Source: JBCCJA01 sp039045975
Lineage (GTDB): Bacteria > Planctomycetota > Planctomycetia > Planctomycetales > Planctomycetaceae
Length of the DNA: 58,440 nucleotides
Assembly: GCA_039045975.1 (NCBI GenBank)
Contig: JBCCJA010000021.1
Coordinates: forward strand, 1 to 58,440
Direction of reading: 5' to 3'
Part shown: piece after piece, positions 43,630-51,472 of the stretch
How the letters are laid out: every line of letters starts with the position of its first letter
How positions within the stretch are numbered: position 1 is the first letter of the stretch
Position numbers and translations under genes: made by a program
The notes under the pieces: model-generated
Database searches by the model: none
Told to the model about the DNA's origin: nothing
The model's input: the letters and a program-made list of their open reading frames with translations, nothing else

Positions 43630-45258
43630 TCAAGCGGTCGCGACGGTACCGGCGGCCGAGGTAGCGTCTTCGGCGACGCAGACGCGGTTCCGGCCGCTCT
43701 GCTTCGCCCGGTAGAGGGCGTCGTCAGCCGCGCCGATCAGCGAGTCGGCGGTCACGCCCTTCGCCGTCGCGGAGACGCCGACGCTGGTCGTGACGCGGAT
43801 CGGCTGGCCTTCGAAGACGATCTCGGCCCGCTCGACGGCGGCGCGGATCGACTCCGCGACGCGGGTCGCGCCGGGAATACCGAAACCGGGCAGGAGCAGC
43901 GCGATCTCCTCGCCGCCGTAGCGGGCGGCGAGGGCCTCGTCGGTCGCACGGGTTTGCAACATTTCGGCCTGCACGACCGCCGCGACGACCCGCAGGACCT
44001 CGTCCCCGGCGAGGTGCCCGTAGTTGTCGTTGACCCGTTTGAAGAAGTCGACGTCACAGAGCAGCAGCGAGACCGACCGCCCGGCCGCGATCATCGCGGA
44101 GAGCTGTTCGTCGAACTCGCGGCGGTTCGCCAGATCGGTCAGGCCGTCCCGCCGGGCCATCCGGACCATCGCGGCCCGGTTCGCGACCCGTGAGATGCTG
44201 TCGGTTAAGTGAGTGGCCGACCACGTCGCGAGCCGGACGTCGCGGCCCCCGAACGCGTCGGGACGCACCCGCGAGAAGACGATCGCCCCCAGCGGCCTGC
44301 CGGCGCGACGCAGCCCGATCGCCAACGCGGCCCCGTCGAGCGCGACGACGCCCAGCGACCGCAGCGAACTTCCGACGTACGGGATGACCTGCGGGCCGTA
44401 CAACGTCGACGTCGCCAACGCGAGGTCGTTCGACCTCGCCGTCCGGTCAATGCCCGGGGCCGACGTCGCGCCGTAGCGGGCGAGCGGTTTGAAGTCGCCG
44501 TCGCCGTTCGCCGGGCTCAAATACAACGCGGCGCGATCCGCACCGATCCTGCGGGAAAGGTCGGCGACGAAGGCTTCGAGCATCTCGGCGGGCTTGTCGG
44601 GATGCCCGTCGGTGACCTGCCGCAATTCGAGACGTTGTTCGGCGAACCACAGGTCTTCGGCCGTCTGGTCCGCCGACGCGAGCCGCCGGTGCGCCGCGAC
44701 CGCCGCCTCGAACAGCCGCGAGACGACAGGCCCGCCCTCTTCATCCGACCCGAACGCCCCCAACCGGGTCGACCGCAACGTGTAGCAGCCGTCGGGCTGC
44801 TCAGAGGACTTGAACTCCCAGACCCGGCCGGCCCCCGGACGCGTCTGGGCCGCCGACGAAACATCCGACCTCAGCCTGCGGGCGCGGTCGCCGCGTCCGC
44901 AGACCGGTGTCAGCCGGCCGTCGGCTTCACAGGCGATCTCGGCCGCGTCACGCGTAGCGTCGGGCGCGATGCGGGCGAGAAACCGGCCGAACAGCCGGTC
45001 GGCCCGGGTCTCGGCCGATAGCTCTCGCAGCACGGCCGACTCGAAGCGTGCCGAGGCGAGGGCGGAACCGAGGGCTTCGATTTCGACCGTGGCGGCCGAC
45101 CGTTCCGACCCGACGAGTTCTTCGTCCCGCGCCTGTCGGCGTCGCGGGCGGTCGTAGAACGTCGCGAAGCCCATGTAGACGGTGACCACGCCGGCGAGCG
45201 CCGTCGCGGCGATCCCGGCGTCGAAGAGCACCAGCCCGAGGTCGGCGAGTGGGGCCAT
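43630..45258 (-). CDS. Membrane-anchored GGDEF diguanylate cyclase
   Basis: A 542-residue signalling protein expected to make c-di-GMP. An N-terminal helix (LVLFDAGIAATALAGVVTVYM) anchors it, two GAF-like sensory stretches fill the middle, and the GGDEF domain follows from about residue 385 (DGLTDLANRREFDEQLSAM), with the active-site loop RYGGEEIALLLPG near residue 446 (GGEE, an active variant of GGDEF). The product-inhibition RxxD site is seen as RATD but lies seven, not five, residues before GGEE, so inhibition may be lost. ATG start at 45258. It may control the MshEN-type ATPases of the pilus cluster or the downstream operon. Confidence 0.9.
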   Translation of the reverse strand: MAPLADLGLVLFDAGIAATALAGVVTVYMGFATFYDRPRRRQARDEELVGSERSAATVEIEALGSALASARFESAVLRELSAETRADRLFGRFLARIAPDATRDAAEIACEADGRLTPVCGRGDRARRLRSDVSSAAQTRPGAGRVWEFKSSEQPDGCYTLRSTRLGAFGSDEEGGPVVSRLFEAAVAAHRRLASADQTAEDLWFAEQRLELRQVTDGHPDKPAEMLEAFVADLSRRIGADRAALYLSPANGDGDFKPLARYGATSAPGIDRTARSNDLALATSTLYGPQVIPYVGSSLRSLGVVALDGAALAIGLRRAGRPLGAIVFSRVRPDAFGGRDVRLATWSATHLTDSISRVANRAAMVRMARRDGLTDLANRREFDEQLSAMIAAGRSVSLLLCDVDFFKRVNDNYGHLAGDEVLRVVAAVVQAEMLQTRATDEALAARYGGEEIALLLPGFGIPGATRVAESIRAAVERAEIVFEGQPIRVTTSVGVSATAKGVTADSLIGAADDALYRAKQSGRNRVCVAEDATSAAGTVATA

Positions 45259-45576
45259 CGGCGTAGTCGGAAAAGTGGGAATCTGCGGTCGGCTGACGCA
45301 CCGGCTCGGCGGCGACGGCGAAGCGTAGGTCGTGTTCGCGGCGAAGGCCTCACCCGTGCCCGTTCATTATCGATTTTTGCAGCCGCGGTTGAACGCCAGT
45401 TCGGAGATTCACGCCGCGGCGGCGGGCCGGCCGTGTCGCGATTCGTCAACACGGCCCGGGCCCGATGGTGCCGCTCGGCGACACGTGGGCCGCCGTTCGG
45501 CCGATTTTCGCGTCGGCACGGGGCTTGCGATCGGTTCCTTTCGTCTTGCGATCACGTCGTCCGGAGTCTCCTGCTG
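45259..45576. other. 318-base divergent intergenic region
   Basis: It separates the GGDEF gene from a plus-strand gene of unknown function and should hold both promoters. A short AT-rich patch near 45363-45379 (TTCATTATCGATTTTTG) stands out from the GC-rich context and could contain a -10 box. No tRNA, palindrome or clear Shine-Dalgarno sequence. Confidence 0.45.
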
Positions 45577-46263
45577 ATGTCACTCGCCCAGCCGACGCCA
45601 CGTCTCCGGGTCGACGTCGCGGCCAGCACGGTGCTGCCGCGGCTGATCCCCACACTGTTCGACGAGTCGGCCGAAACTGCCCCGCAGGCCGAGCGGGACC
45701 GCGCAGCCGCCGGGCTCGTGGACGCCGTTGCGTCTCGTCTCGACACGGCCCGGCCGGCTCACGTGGCGATCGACGTCGCCCACGTCGATCTCGTGCTGCG
45801 TGTCTTGGCGGCGCGAGCGACGGCGGGCGGAATCGCGGTCTCGGAAGCCGTCGATCCCTGCGTCGGTCCGTTCGCGGCCTGCCGTAGACGGTTTCTGACG
45901 ATGACCGACTCGCTACCCGTCTCGACCGCGGCCGCAGCCGATCGGGTCCGCCGGCTGGGCGAGCGGTTCGCCGACGCATTGCTCGGCCTGGCGGTCGGAC
46001 ATCCCGGGACAGACCGAGCCGCCGCGGCCGCTTACGGCTACGCCCACGATCCGCACGCCGCGGCCGAATACGGACTCGAATCGGACGGAGGTGCGGACCG
46101 CGCCGCGGTCGCCGCACTGTCGGTCGGTTCGGCGATGGGTTTCGCCCGGCAGGAGGCCCTCGCCCGTTGGCGACCCGGACGACGCACCGCCGAAGCGACC
46201 TCCGCGTTTTATCGGGCCCACGGCGTCCCGCTGTCGGCCGCAGAGTCTCTGCCTTGTCGCTAA
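45577..46263 (+). CDS. Protein of unknown function
   Basis: A 228-residue protein supported by strong G/C third-position bias over the whole frame and by lack of a better opposite frame. It is Ala/Arg-rich and mostly helical by eye. Segments such as HVAIDVAHVDLVLRVLAARA and AAAYGYAHDPHAAAEYGLES have no motif I recognise, and no signal peptide or membrane helix is seen. I use ATG 45577; an upstream in-frame start would add an Arg/Cys-rich stretch. It precedes the fatty-acid-like gene set by about 100 bases and may be cotranscribed with it. Confidence 0.55.
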   Translation: MSLAQPTPRLRVDVAASTVLPRLIPTLFDESAETAPQAERDRAAAGLVDAVASRLDTARPAHVAIDVAHVDLVLRVLAARATAGGIAVSEAVDPCVGPFAACRRRFLTMTDSLPVSTAAAADRVRRLGERFADALLGLAVGHPGTDRAAAAAYGYAHDPHAAAEYGLESDGGADRAAVAALSVGSAMGFARQEALARWRPGRRTAEATSAFYRAHGVPLSAAESLPCR

Positions 46264-46368
46264 ACCCCCCGCAAAATAGCATCCGCCCCGAATTTGACGC
46301 GGAAAAGTCCGCACGTCACTGCCGCGGGGGAGCCCGGCAGGCCTGTCGAGACTTCCCGCCAAACGCCC

Positions 46369-46851
46369 ATGAAATTCCTACTCGTCGACCGCATCGTCGC
46401 GTTGCAGCCGGGAGAGTCGATCACGGCTCTGAAGGCGTTGACGTCGGGCGAAGAGTACCTCGCGGACCATTTCCCGCGGTTCCCGGTCATGCCGGGCGTG
46501 CTCATGGTCGAAACGCTCGTCCAAGCCGGGGCGTGGCTGCTGCGGGCGACCGACGACTTCGCCGACTCGGTCATCGCCCTGAAGCGGGCCAAGGCGGTCA
46601 AATTCAACGACTTCGTCCGTCCCGGCGAATCGCTGACGGTCCGCTTGACGCTCGCGAAGCGGGAGCCGGGCGTCGCGACGCTGAAGGCCGACAGCGACGT
46701 CGAGGGCCGCAAGGCGGTCTCGGCGAGGCTGGAACTGTCGCACTTCTCGCTCGCCGACCGTTCGCCGGAACTGACCGAAAAAGACGCCCGCCTGCGGGCC
46801 GGATACCGCGAAGAGTTCGCCCGCCTGTGGCCCGCCCCGGCGGCCGTTTGA
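46369..46851 (+). CDS. FabZ-like 3-hydroxyacyl-ACP dehydratase (first)
   Basis: A 160-residue hotdog-fold dehydratase, which removes water from 3-hydroxyacyl-ACP to give trans-2-enoyl-ACP. Seen: DHFPRFPVMPGVLMVETLVQ with the catalytic His and Glu of FabZ. After it come alternating strands ending with a helical tail (KDARLRAGYREEFARLW). ATG 46369 is chosen; an in-frame start at 46294 adds a non-FabZ leader. Together with the next four genes it forms a fatty-acid-synthesis-like set. Confidence 0.88.
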   Translation: MKFLLVDRIVALQPGESITALKALTSGEEYLADHFPRFPVMPGVLMVETLVQAGAWLLRATDDFADSVIALKRAKAVKFNDFVRPGESLTVRLTLAKREPGVATLKADSDVEGRKAVSARLELSHFSLADRSPELTEKDARLRAGYREEFARLWPAPAAV

Positions 46852-46906
46852 CCGACATCAGCCGCAGTCACCTGACCGGCCCGCAAGCGGCCCATAGAGA
46901 CCGAAC

Positions 46907-47659
46907 ATGATCCTGAAAGACCAAATCGCACTGGTGACCGGCGGCAGCCGCGGCATCGGCCGTGCGATCGTCGAGAAGTTCGCCGCCGAGGGCGCGACCG
47001 TCGCGTTCGTCTACCGCTCGAACAAAGAGGCGGCCGACGAACTCGTCGCGAAGGTCACCGACGCCGGCGGCAGAGCCGAGGGCTATCAGGGCGACGTCGC
47101 CTCGAAGGCCGACGCCGACCGCATCGTCGGCGAGGTCGTCGAGAAGCACGAGAAGCTCGACATCCTCGTCAACAACGCCGGCGTGGTCCGCGACACGCTC
47201 GTCGCGACGATGCCCGAGGAGAAGTGGTCCGAGGTCATAAGGACAAACCTCGACAGCGTTTACAACTTCTGCAACGCCGTCATGCGGCCGATGATGTCGA
47301 AGCGGTACGGGCGGATCATCAACATGTCGTCGGTGGCGGCCCGCGTATCGAACCAGGGCCAGGCGGCCTACGCGGCCAGTAAGGGCGGCGTCGAAGGCTT
47401 CACCCGCTGCCTCGCTGTAGAAGTCGCGAAACGAAAGATCACCGTCAACGCGATCGCGCCCGGGTTCATCTCGACCGACATGACGGTCGACGTCCGCAAC
47501 GCCGCCGAAGACCAGATCAAAAAGATGATCCCGGTCAAACGGCTCGGCGAGTCCGAGGACATCGCCCACGCGGCGTTGTTCCTCGCCGACGGCCGGTCGT
47601 CGTACATCACCGGCGAGACGATCACCGTCGACGGCGGCCTGACGCTGGGCGGGATTTAA
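46907..47659 (+). CDS. fabG: 3-oxoacyl-ACP reductase (FabG-like)
   Basis: A 250-residue short-chain dehydrogenase using NADPH to reduce 3-oxoacyl-ACP. Motifs: TGGSRGIGRA (cofactor loop), NNAGVVRDTL (NNAG), the catalytic triad in NMSSVAARVSNQGQAAYAASKGG, where Ser, Tyr (YAASK) and Lys are in order, and the C-terminal substrate region ending GETITVDGGLTLGG, the FabG signature. It lies 55 bases after the first dehydratase and 76 bases before the ACP gene. Other SDRs can look alike, but the neighbours support FabG. Confidence 0.94.
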   Translation: MILKDQIALVTGGSRGIGRAIVEKFAAEGATVAFVYRSNKEAADELVAKVTDAGGRAEGYQGDVASKADADRIVGEVVEKHEKLDILVNNAGVVRDTLVATMPEEKWSEVIRTNLDSVYNFCNAVMRPMMSKRYGRIINMSSVAARVSNQGQAAYAASKGGVEGFTRCLAVEVAKRKITVNAIAPGFISTDMTVDVRNAAEDQIKKMIPVKRLGESEDIAHAALFLADGRSSYITGETITVDGGLTLGGI

Positions 47660-47735
47660 CCGCCGGCCGTCCCGAAGCCGATAACTGACATAACGTTACG
47701 AATCACGACGAAATAGCCACACGCCGGAGAGACCG

Positions 47736-48122
47736 ATGCCGTCACGCGACGAGATCCTCGAAAACATCCGCGAAATCCTCGTCGAGGCCCTCGGCGTCGA
47801 CGACGACGAGGTCACGCCCGAGGCGACGCTGCAGGCCGACCTCGGGGCCGAGTCGATCGACTTCCTCGATATCAGCTTCCGCTTAGAAAAGACGTTCGGC
47901 ATCAAGATCCCGCGGGGCGAGCTGTTCCCGGAGAATCTGGCCGCGGCCGACAGCGGCTTCGTCGACGACGGCGTCATCACCGAATCGGGCCTCGCCGAGC
48001 TGCGGTCCAAGATGCCGCACGCGGACATCGACAAACTCGCCGCAGACCCGAAGGTCGAGAACATCGCCGACCTGTTCACGGTCGAGATGTTGGTGAATTT
48101 CATCGAGAAAAAGGTCGCGTAG
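47736..48122 (+). CDS. Acyl carrier protein, enlarged
   Basis: A 128-residue acyl carrier protein-like protein. The phosphopantetheine site is GAESIDFLD with Ser40, following a normal helix-1 region (EILENIREILVEALGVDDDEV). Canonical ACPs have about 80 residues; here an insertion of about 40 residues (FPENLAAADSGFVDDGVITE and on) separates helix 2 from the final helix (FTVEMLVNFIEKKVA). It is acidic like other ACPs. The TAG stop is also part of a perfect palindrome (48119-48190). An ACP dedicated to this gene set, and not to general lipid synthesis, is likely. Confidence 0.88.
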   Translation: MPSRDEILENIREILVEALGVDDDEVTPEATLQADLGAESIDFLDISFRLEKTFGIKIPRGELFPENLAAADSGFVDDGVITESGLAELRSKMPHADIDKLAADPKVENIADLFTVEMLVNFIEKKVA

Positions 48123-48190
48123 GGCACGCACCGCGTGTTCCGCACGACGAAACGCTTCCTCGTAATCGTGGCACGCGGTGCGTGCCCTAC
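48119..48190. repeat. Perfect palindrome overlapping the ACP stop codon
   Basis: The 19-bp arms GTAGGGCACGCACCGCGTG (48119-48137) and the exact complement (48172-48190) flank a 34-base spacer. The left arm contains the TAG stop of the ACP gene. The core resembles the TAGGGCA elements at 20948 and 53154. As mRNA it would form a strong hairpin immediately after the ACP gene and ahead of the second dehydratase. Confidence 0.9.
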
Positions 48191-48196
48191 GTGCCC

Positions 48197-48679
48197 ATGC
48201 GTTGGATCTGGATCGATCGCTTCGTCGAGTTCGAGTCGGGCGTCCGGGCCGTCGCGTTGAAGAACGTCTCGCTCGCCGAAGAGCACCTTCACGACCATTT
48301 CCCCGGCTACCCTACGATGCCGGGCTCGCTGATGCTCGAGGGTATGGCGCAGACCGGCGGGATCCTGCTCGGCCAGAAGCATGACTTCGAGCAGATCGTC
48401 GTGCTCGCGAAGGTGCCCAAGGTCTCTTACGAGCGGCTGATCGGCCCCGGCGAGACGATCCGCTACGAAGCGACCGTCGCCGACGACCGGCCCGAGGGCG
48501 GCACGACCGCCGTGACCGCCACCGTCGACGGCGAGACCGTCGCCGAGGCCGAGATCATGTTCGCCTATCTCGACAAGTCGGACCCGGCTTACGGCGGGGT
48601 CGACCAGAAGAATTTCGTCTTCGAATCGGCCCTTATGGGCGCCTTCGAGGCCGGGCGCGGCGGTTCGGTCGCCCTGTAA
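48197..48679 (+). CDS. FabZ/FabA-like dehydratase (second)
   Basis: A second 160-residue hotdog dehydratase, with HFPGYPTMPGSLMLEGMAQ (catalytic His and Glu). It differs from the first copy in nearly all other positions, so the two probably act on different chain lengths or hydroxyl positions, or one isomerises like FabA. I use ATG 48197 in place of in-frame GTG 48182 because the GTG lies within the right arm of the palindrome. It follows the ACP gene and precedes fabF on the same strand. Confidence 0.88.
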   Translation: MRWIWIDRFVEFESGVRAVALKNVSLAEEHLHDHFPGYPTMPGSLMLEGMAQTGGILLGQKHDFEQIVVLAKVPKVSYERLIGPGETIRYEATVADDRPEGGTTAVTATVDGETVAEAEIMFAYLDKSDPAYGGVDQKNFVFESALMGAFEAGRGGSVAL

Positions 48680-48798
48680 ACTATGCTAGCGACGGGCCCG
48701 TCCCTGTCGGACGGGCTGCCGTGCGGCCGATATCGCCCGCACGGACCGGTCTACCACGACCCGCAGACACTCCGGACCCGCCCGACGGACCCGTTTCG

Positions 48799-50094
48799 AT
48801 GGCCAACACCGACCGCCGCCGCGTCGTCGTGACCGGGATCGGGGCCGTCACCCCGATCGGCAACGACGTCGATTCGTTCTGGGCCGCGCTCAAAGAGGGC
48901 AAAAGCGGAGTCGGCCCGATCCGGCATTTCGACGCGTCGAAGTTCCCGACGACGTTCGCGGCCGAGGTCGACGGGTTCGACCTGTCCGAACGGCTCGACG
49001 ACGTCGGCCGCTTCACGCACGCCGGACGCAACATCCATTACGCGATCGGGGCCGCCGACGAAGCCGTCCGCGACGCCGGGCTCGAAGGCGGGGCCGACGA
49101 CCCGACGCGGTTCGGCGTCTACCTCGGCGCGGGCGAGGGCGAACAAGACTTCGGCCTGTTCATGCAGATGATCGCCGAAGCGGAGACCGACGGCGAACTC
49201 GACCTCGAGAAGTTCACGCAGGCCGGGCTCGAACGGCTCGACCCGCTCGAAGAGCTCGAGCAGGAGCCGAACATGCCGGCCGGCCACCTCGCCAGCCTGT
49301 TCGACGCCCAGGGCCCGAACCTGAACTGCCTGACGGCGTGCGCGGCGAGCAGCCAGGCGATCGGGGAGGCCGCCGAGATCATCCGCCGCGGCGACGCCGA
49401 CCTGATGCTCTCCGGCGGCGCCCACACGATGATCCACCCGTTCGGCCTGACCGGATTCAACCTGCTGACGGCGTTGTCGCAGCGGAACGATTCGCCCGAG
49501 ACCGCCAGCCGACCGTTCGACAAGAACCGCGACGGGTTCGTGCTCGGCGAGGGCTCCGGCATGGTGATCCTCGAGGACCTGGAGCACGCCAAGGCCCGCG
49601 GGGCGACGATCTACGGCGAGGTCGCCGGCTACGGATCGACCGCCGACGCGTACCGCATCACCGACATCCATCCCGAGGGCCGCGGCGCGATCGCCTGCAT
49701 CAAAATGGCCCTCGGCGACGCGGGCATCGACCCGACCGACGTCGGCTACGTCAACGCCCACGGGACGAGCACCGCCGTCAACGACCGCACGGAGACGAAC
49801 GCCGTCCGTCTGTCGCTCGGCGAGCACGCCTACAAGGTGCCGGTCTCGAGCATCAAGAGCATGACGGGCCATCTGATCGCCGCGGCGGGCAGTGTCGAAG
49901 CGATCACCTGCCTGCTCGCGATGCGTGACGGCGTCGCACCACCGACGATCAATTACGAGACGCCCGACCCCGACTGTGACCTCGATTACGTGCCGAACGA
50001 GGCTCGCGAGACGAAGTTCGATCACGCCCTGTCGAACTCGTTCGGTTTCGGGGGGCAGAACGTTTCGCTCATCTTATCCAAATTCCGCGACTGA
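48799..50094 (+). CDS. fabF: Beta-ketoacyl-ACP synthase II (FabF-like)
   Basis: A 431-residue condensing enzyme, elongating acyl-ACP with malonyl-ACP. The active-site Cys181 lies in LTACAASSQAIG, and the two catalytic His are in NAHGTST and KSMTGHLIAAAG. The GFGGQN loop near the end and the ending ILSKFRD also fit FabF. ATG 48799 is used; an upstream in-frame start would add a Pro-rich leader. It completes a set with KS, KR, two dehydratases and an ACP; no enoyl reductase is nearby, so the products may retain double bonds. Confidence 0.93.
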   Translation: MANTDRRRVVVTGIGAVTPIGNDVDSFWAALKEGKSGVGPIRHFDASKFPTTFAAEVDGFDLSERLDDVGRFTHAGRNIHYAIGAADEAVRDAGLEGGADDPTRFGVYLGAGEGEQDFGLFMQMIAEAETDGELDLEKFTQAGLERLDPLEELEQEPNMPAGHLASLFDAQGPNLNCLTACAASSQAIGEAAEIIRRGDADLMLSGGAHTMIHPFGLTGFNLLTALSQRNDSPETASRPFDKNRDGFVLGEGSGMVILEDLEHAKARGATIYGEVAGYGSTADAYRITDIHPEGRGAIACIKMALGDAGIDPTDVGYVNAHGTSTAVNDRTETNAVRLSLGEHAYKVPVSSIKSMTGHLIAAAGSVEAITCLLAMRDGVAPPTINYETPDPDCDLDYVPNEARETKFDHALSNSFGFGGQNVSLILSKFRD

Positions 50095-50162
50095 CCCCGC
50101 CTGCCGTCGGCTCCCGCTAAGGGGGACGTCCGGCCCGCACCCTGCCCCGCGATCACCCGCCC

Positions 50163-51158
50163 TTGCATCCCGTCGTCCTCATATCGCTGGTCTTGCTCGG
50201 CGTCGTCGCGCTGATCGAGATCGTCGCGCGGGCGGTCGCGACGACGATCTCGATCCCGATCTTCGAACGACGCCCCGCCCTGAACGCCCGCAGCGACGAC
50301 CCCGTCGATCACGCGGAGCCGATCACCCTGCGGACCGTCGACGGCGTGCGGATCGCCGCGTCGCTGATCCCGCGGCGTGACGAGTCCCGGCCCGCCAGGG
50401 GCCTCGTCGTCTTCCTGCCGGAATTCGGCGGCAGCCGCTGGTCGGCGAACTACTACGCGGCCGGCCCGCTCGAAGCCGGGTACGACGTCCTGGCCTTCGA
50501 TTTCCGCAACCACGGCGACAGCGAGCACGTCGACGGTTACGAGCCGAGCCACTGGGTCGGGATCGCGGAAATCCGGGACGCCGACGCCGCGATCGACGAA
50601 GCCCTCCGCCGGGCCGAACCGTGCGGGCTGCCGGTCGTCTTGTTGGGCATCAGCCGCGGGGCAAGCACGTCGCTGATTTCGACGGCCCGGCACCGCGATG
50701 TCGCCGCCGTCGTCGCGGAATGTCCGCCGTCGGTCGACCCGATGATGCTGCACTACGCCGTCAAATGGGCCGAGCTGTACGTGCCGAAGTGGTTCGCGCG
50801 GGCCATCCCGGAATGGCATATGGCCCAGACGATGCGGATCGTGCGGCACGTCGCGTCATGGCGTCGCGGGTCGCGGATCGTGCCGGTGGAGCGGTCGCTG
50901 CGGCACATCGGCCCGCGTCCCTGCCTGATGATCTCGGGCCAGAAAGACACATACATTCCGGGCGAGCTGATCGAGACGATGTGCGGGCTCGTCGGCCCGT
51001 CTTGTGAGCGGTGGGACGTCCCGCGGGCACGTCATAACTTGGCGCGTCTCGTCGGCGAGGCGGAGTACGACCGGCGGATCGTCGCGTTCTGCGACCAGGT
51101 CGGGCTGCCCGACGAAGAGCCGGTGACGATCCCGATCGAGGCCGCCGTCCGCGTGTGA
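50163..51158 (+). CDS. Alpha/beta hydrolase with N-terminal membrane helix
   Basis: A 331-residue alpha/beta hydrolase. The nucleophile elbow is GISRGAS with Ser164, a probable Asp is in GQKDTYIP and His in ARHNLARL. An N-terminal hydrophobic segment (VVLISLVLLGVVALIEIVA) may be a membrane anchor. The only in-frame start after the preceding TAA (50118) is TTG 50163 (a CTG lies at 50142), without a Shine-Dalgarno sequence. Substrate unknown; its place after fabF is compatible with a thioesterase or lipid esterase, but this is inference. Confidence 0.82.
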   Translation: MHPVVLISLVLLGVVALIEIVARAVATTISIPIFERRPALNARSDDPVDHAEPITLRTVDGVRIAASLIPRRDESRPARGLVVFLPEFGGSRWSANYYAAGPLEAGYDVLAFDFRNHGDSEHVDGYEPSHWVGIAEIRDADAAIDEALRRAEPCGLPVVLLGISRGASTSLISTARHRDVAAVVAECPPSVDPMMLHYAVKWAELYVPKWFARAIPEWHMAQTMRIVRHVASWRRGSRIVPVERSLRHIGPRPCLMISGQKDTYIPGELIETMCGLVGPSCERWDVPRARHNLARLVGEAEYDRRIVAFCDQVGLPDEEPVTIPIEAAVRV

Positions 51159-51472
51159 GGCGGCGAGCCGCCCCGACGGCTGCCAAGGTCTGGCGACGGC
51201 GACGCGGATCGCGCGCCGACCCTCCTGTTCCCGACGGTTCGTGAGCGATCGTCGATTCTTCCGGGCCCGGGCCTGCCGGCGGAGCCCGATCGCGGTGCCC
51301 GTCCGATTCTCCCGGTCGTGCCGGTCAGTGAGGCCTGCCAATCCGGGGCGGGTGCGCCGTCCTGGAAAAATGGGCAGTTCGGTCGAGTCGGGTCGGGTTC
51401 GCCGACGAAGGAAGGAGCGACGGCCGCGGTTCTTTGACGTGGCTCCAACCTCGCAACCGGAAAGTCAGTCCC
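51159..51472. other. 314-base gap before the YTV-repeat gene
   Basis: No gene is seen. The first 15 bases contain a small hairpin (GGCGG-cgag-CCGCC) after the hydrolase stop. The last 20 bases include GGAAAG, a Shine-Dalgarno match just before the YTV gene start. Confidence 0.5.

Noticed and set aside
45446..46282. Minus-strand frame of 278 codons opposite the hypothetical gene at 45577
   Set aside because: Its third positions are not G/C biased as expected, while those of the plus strand are.
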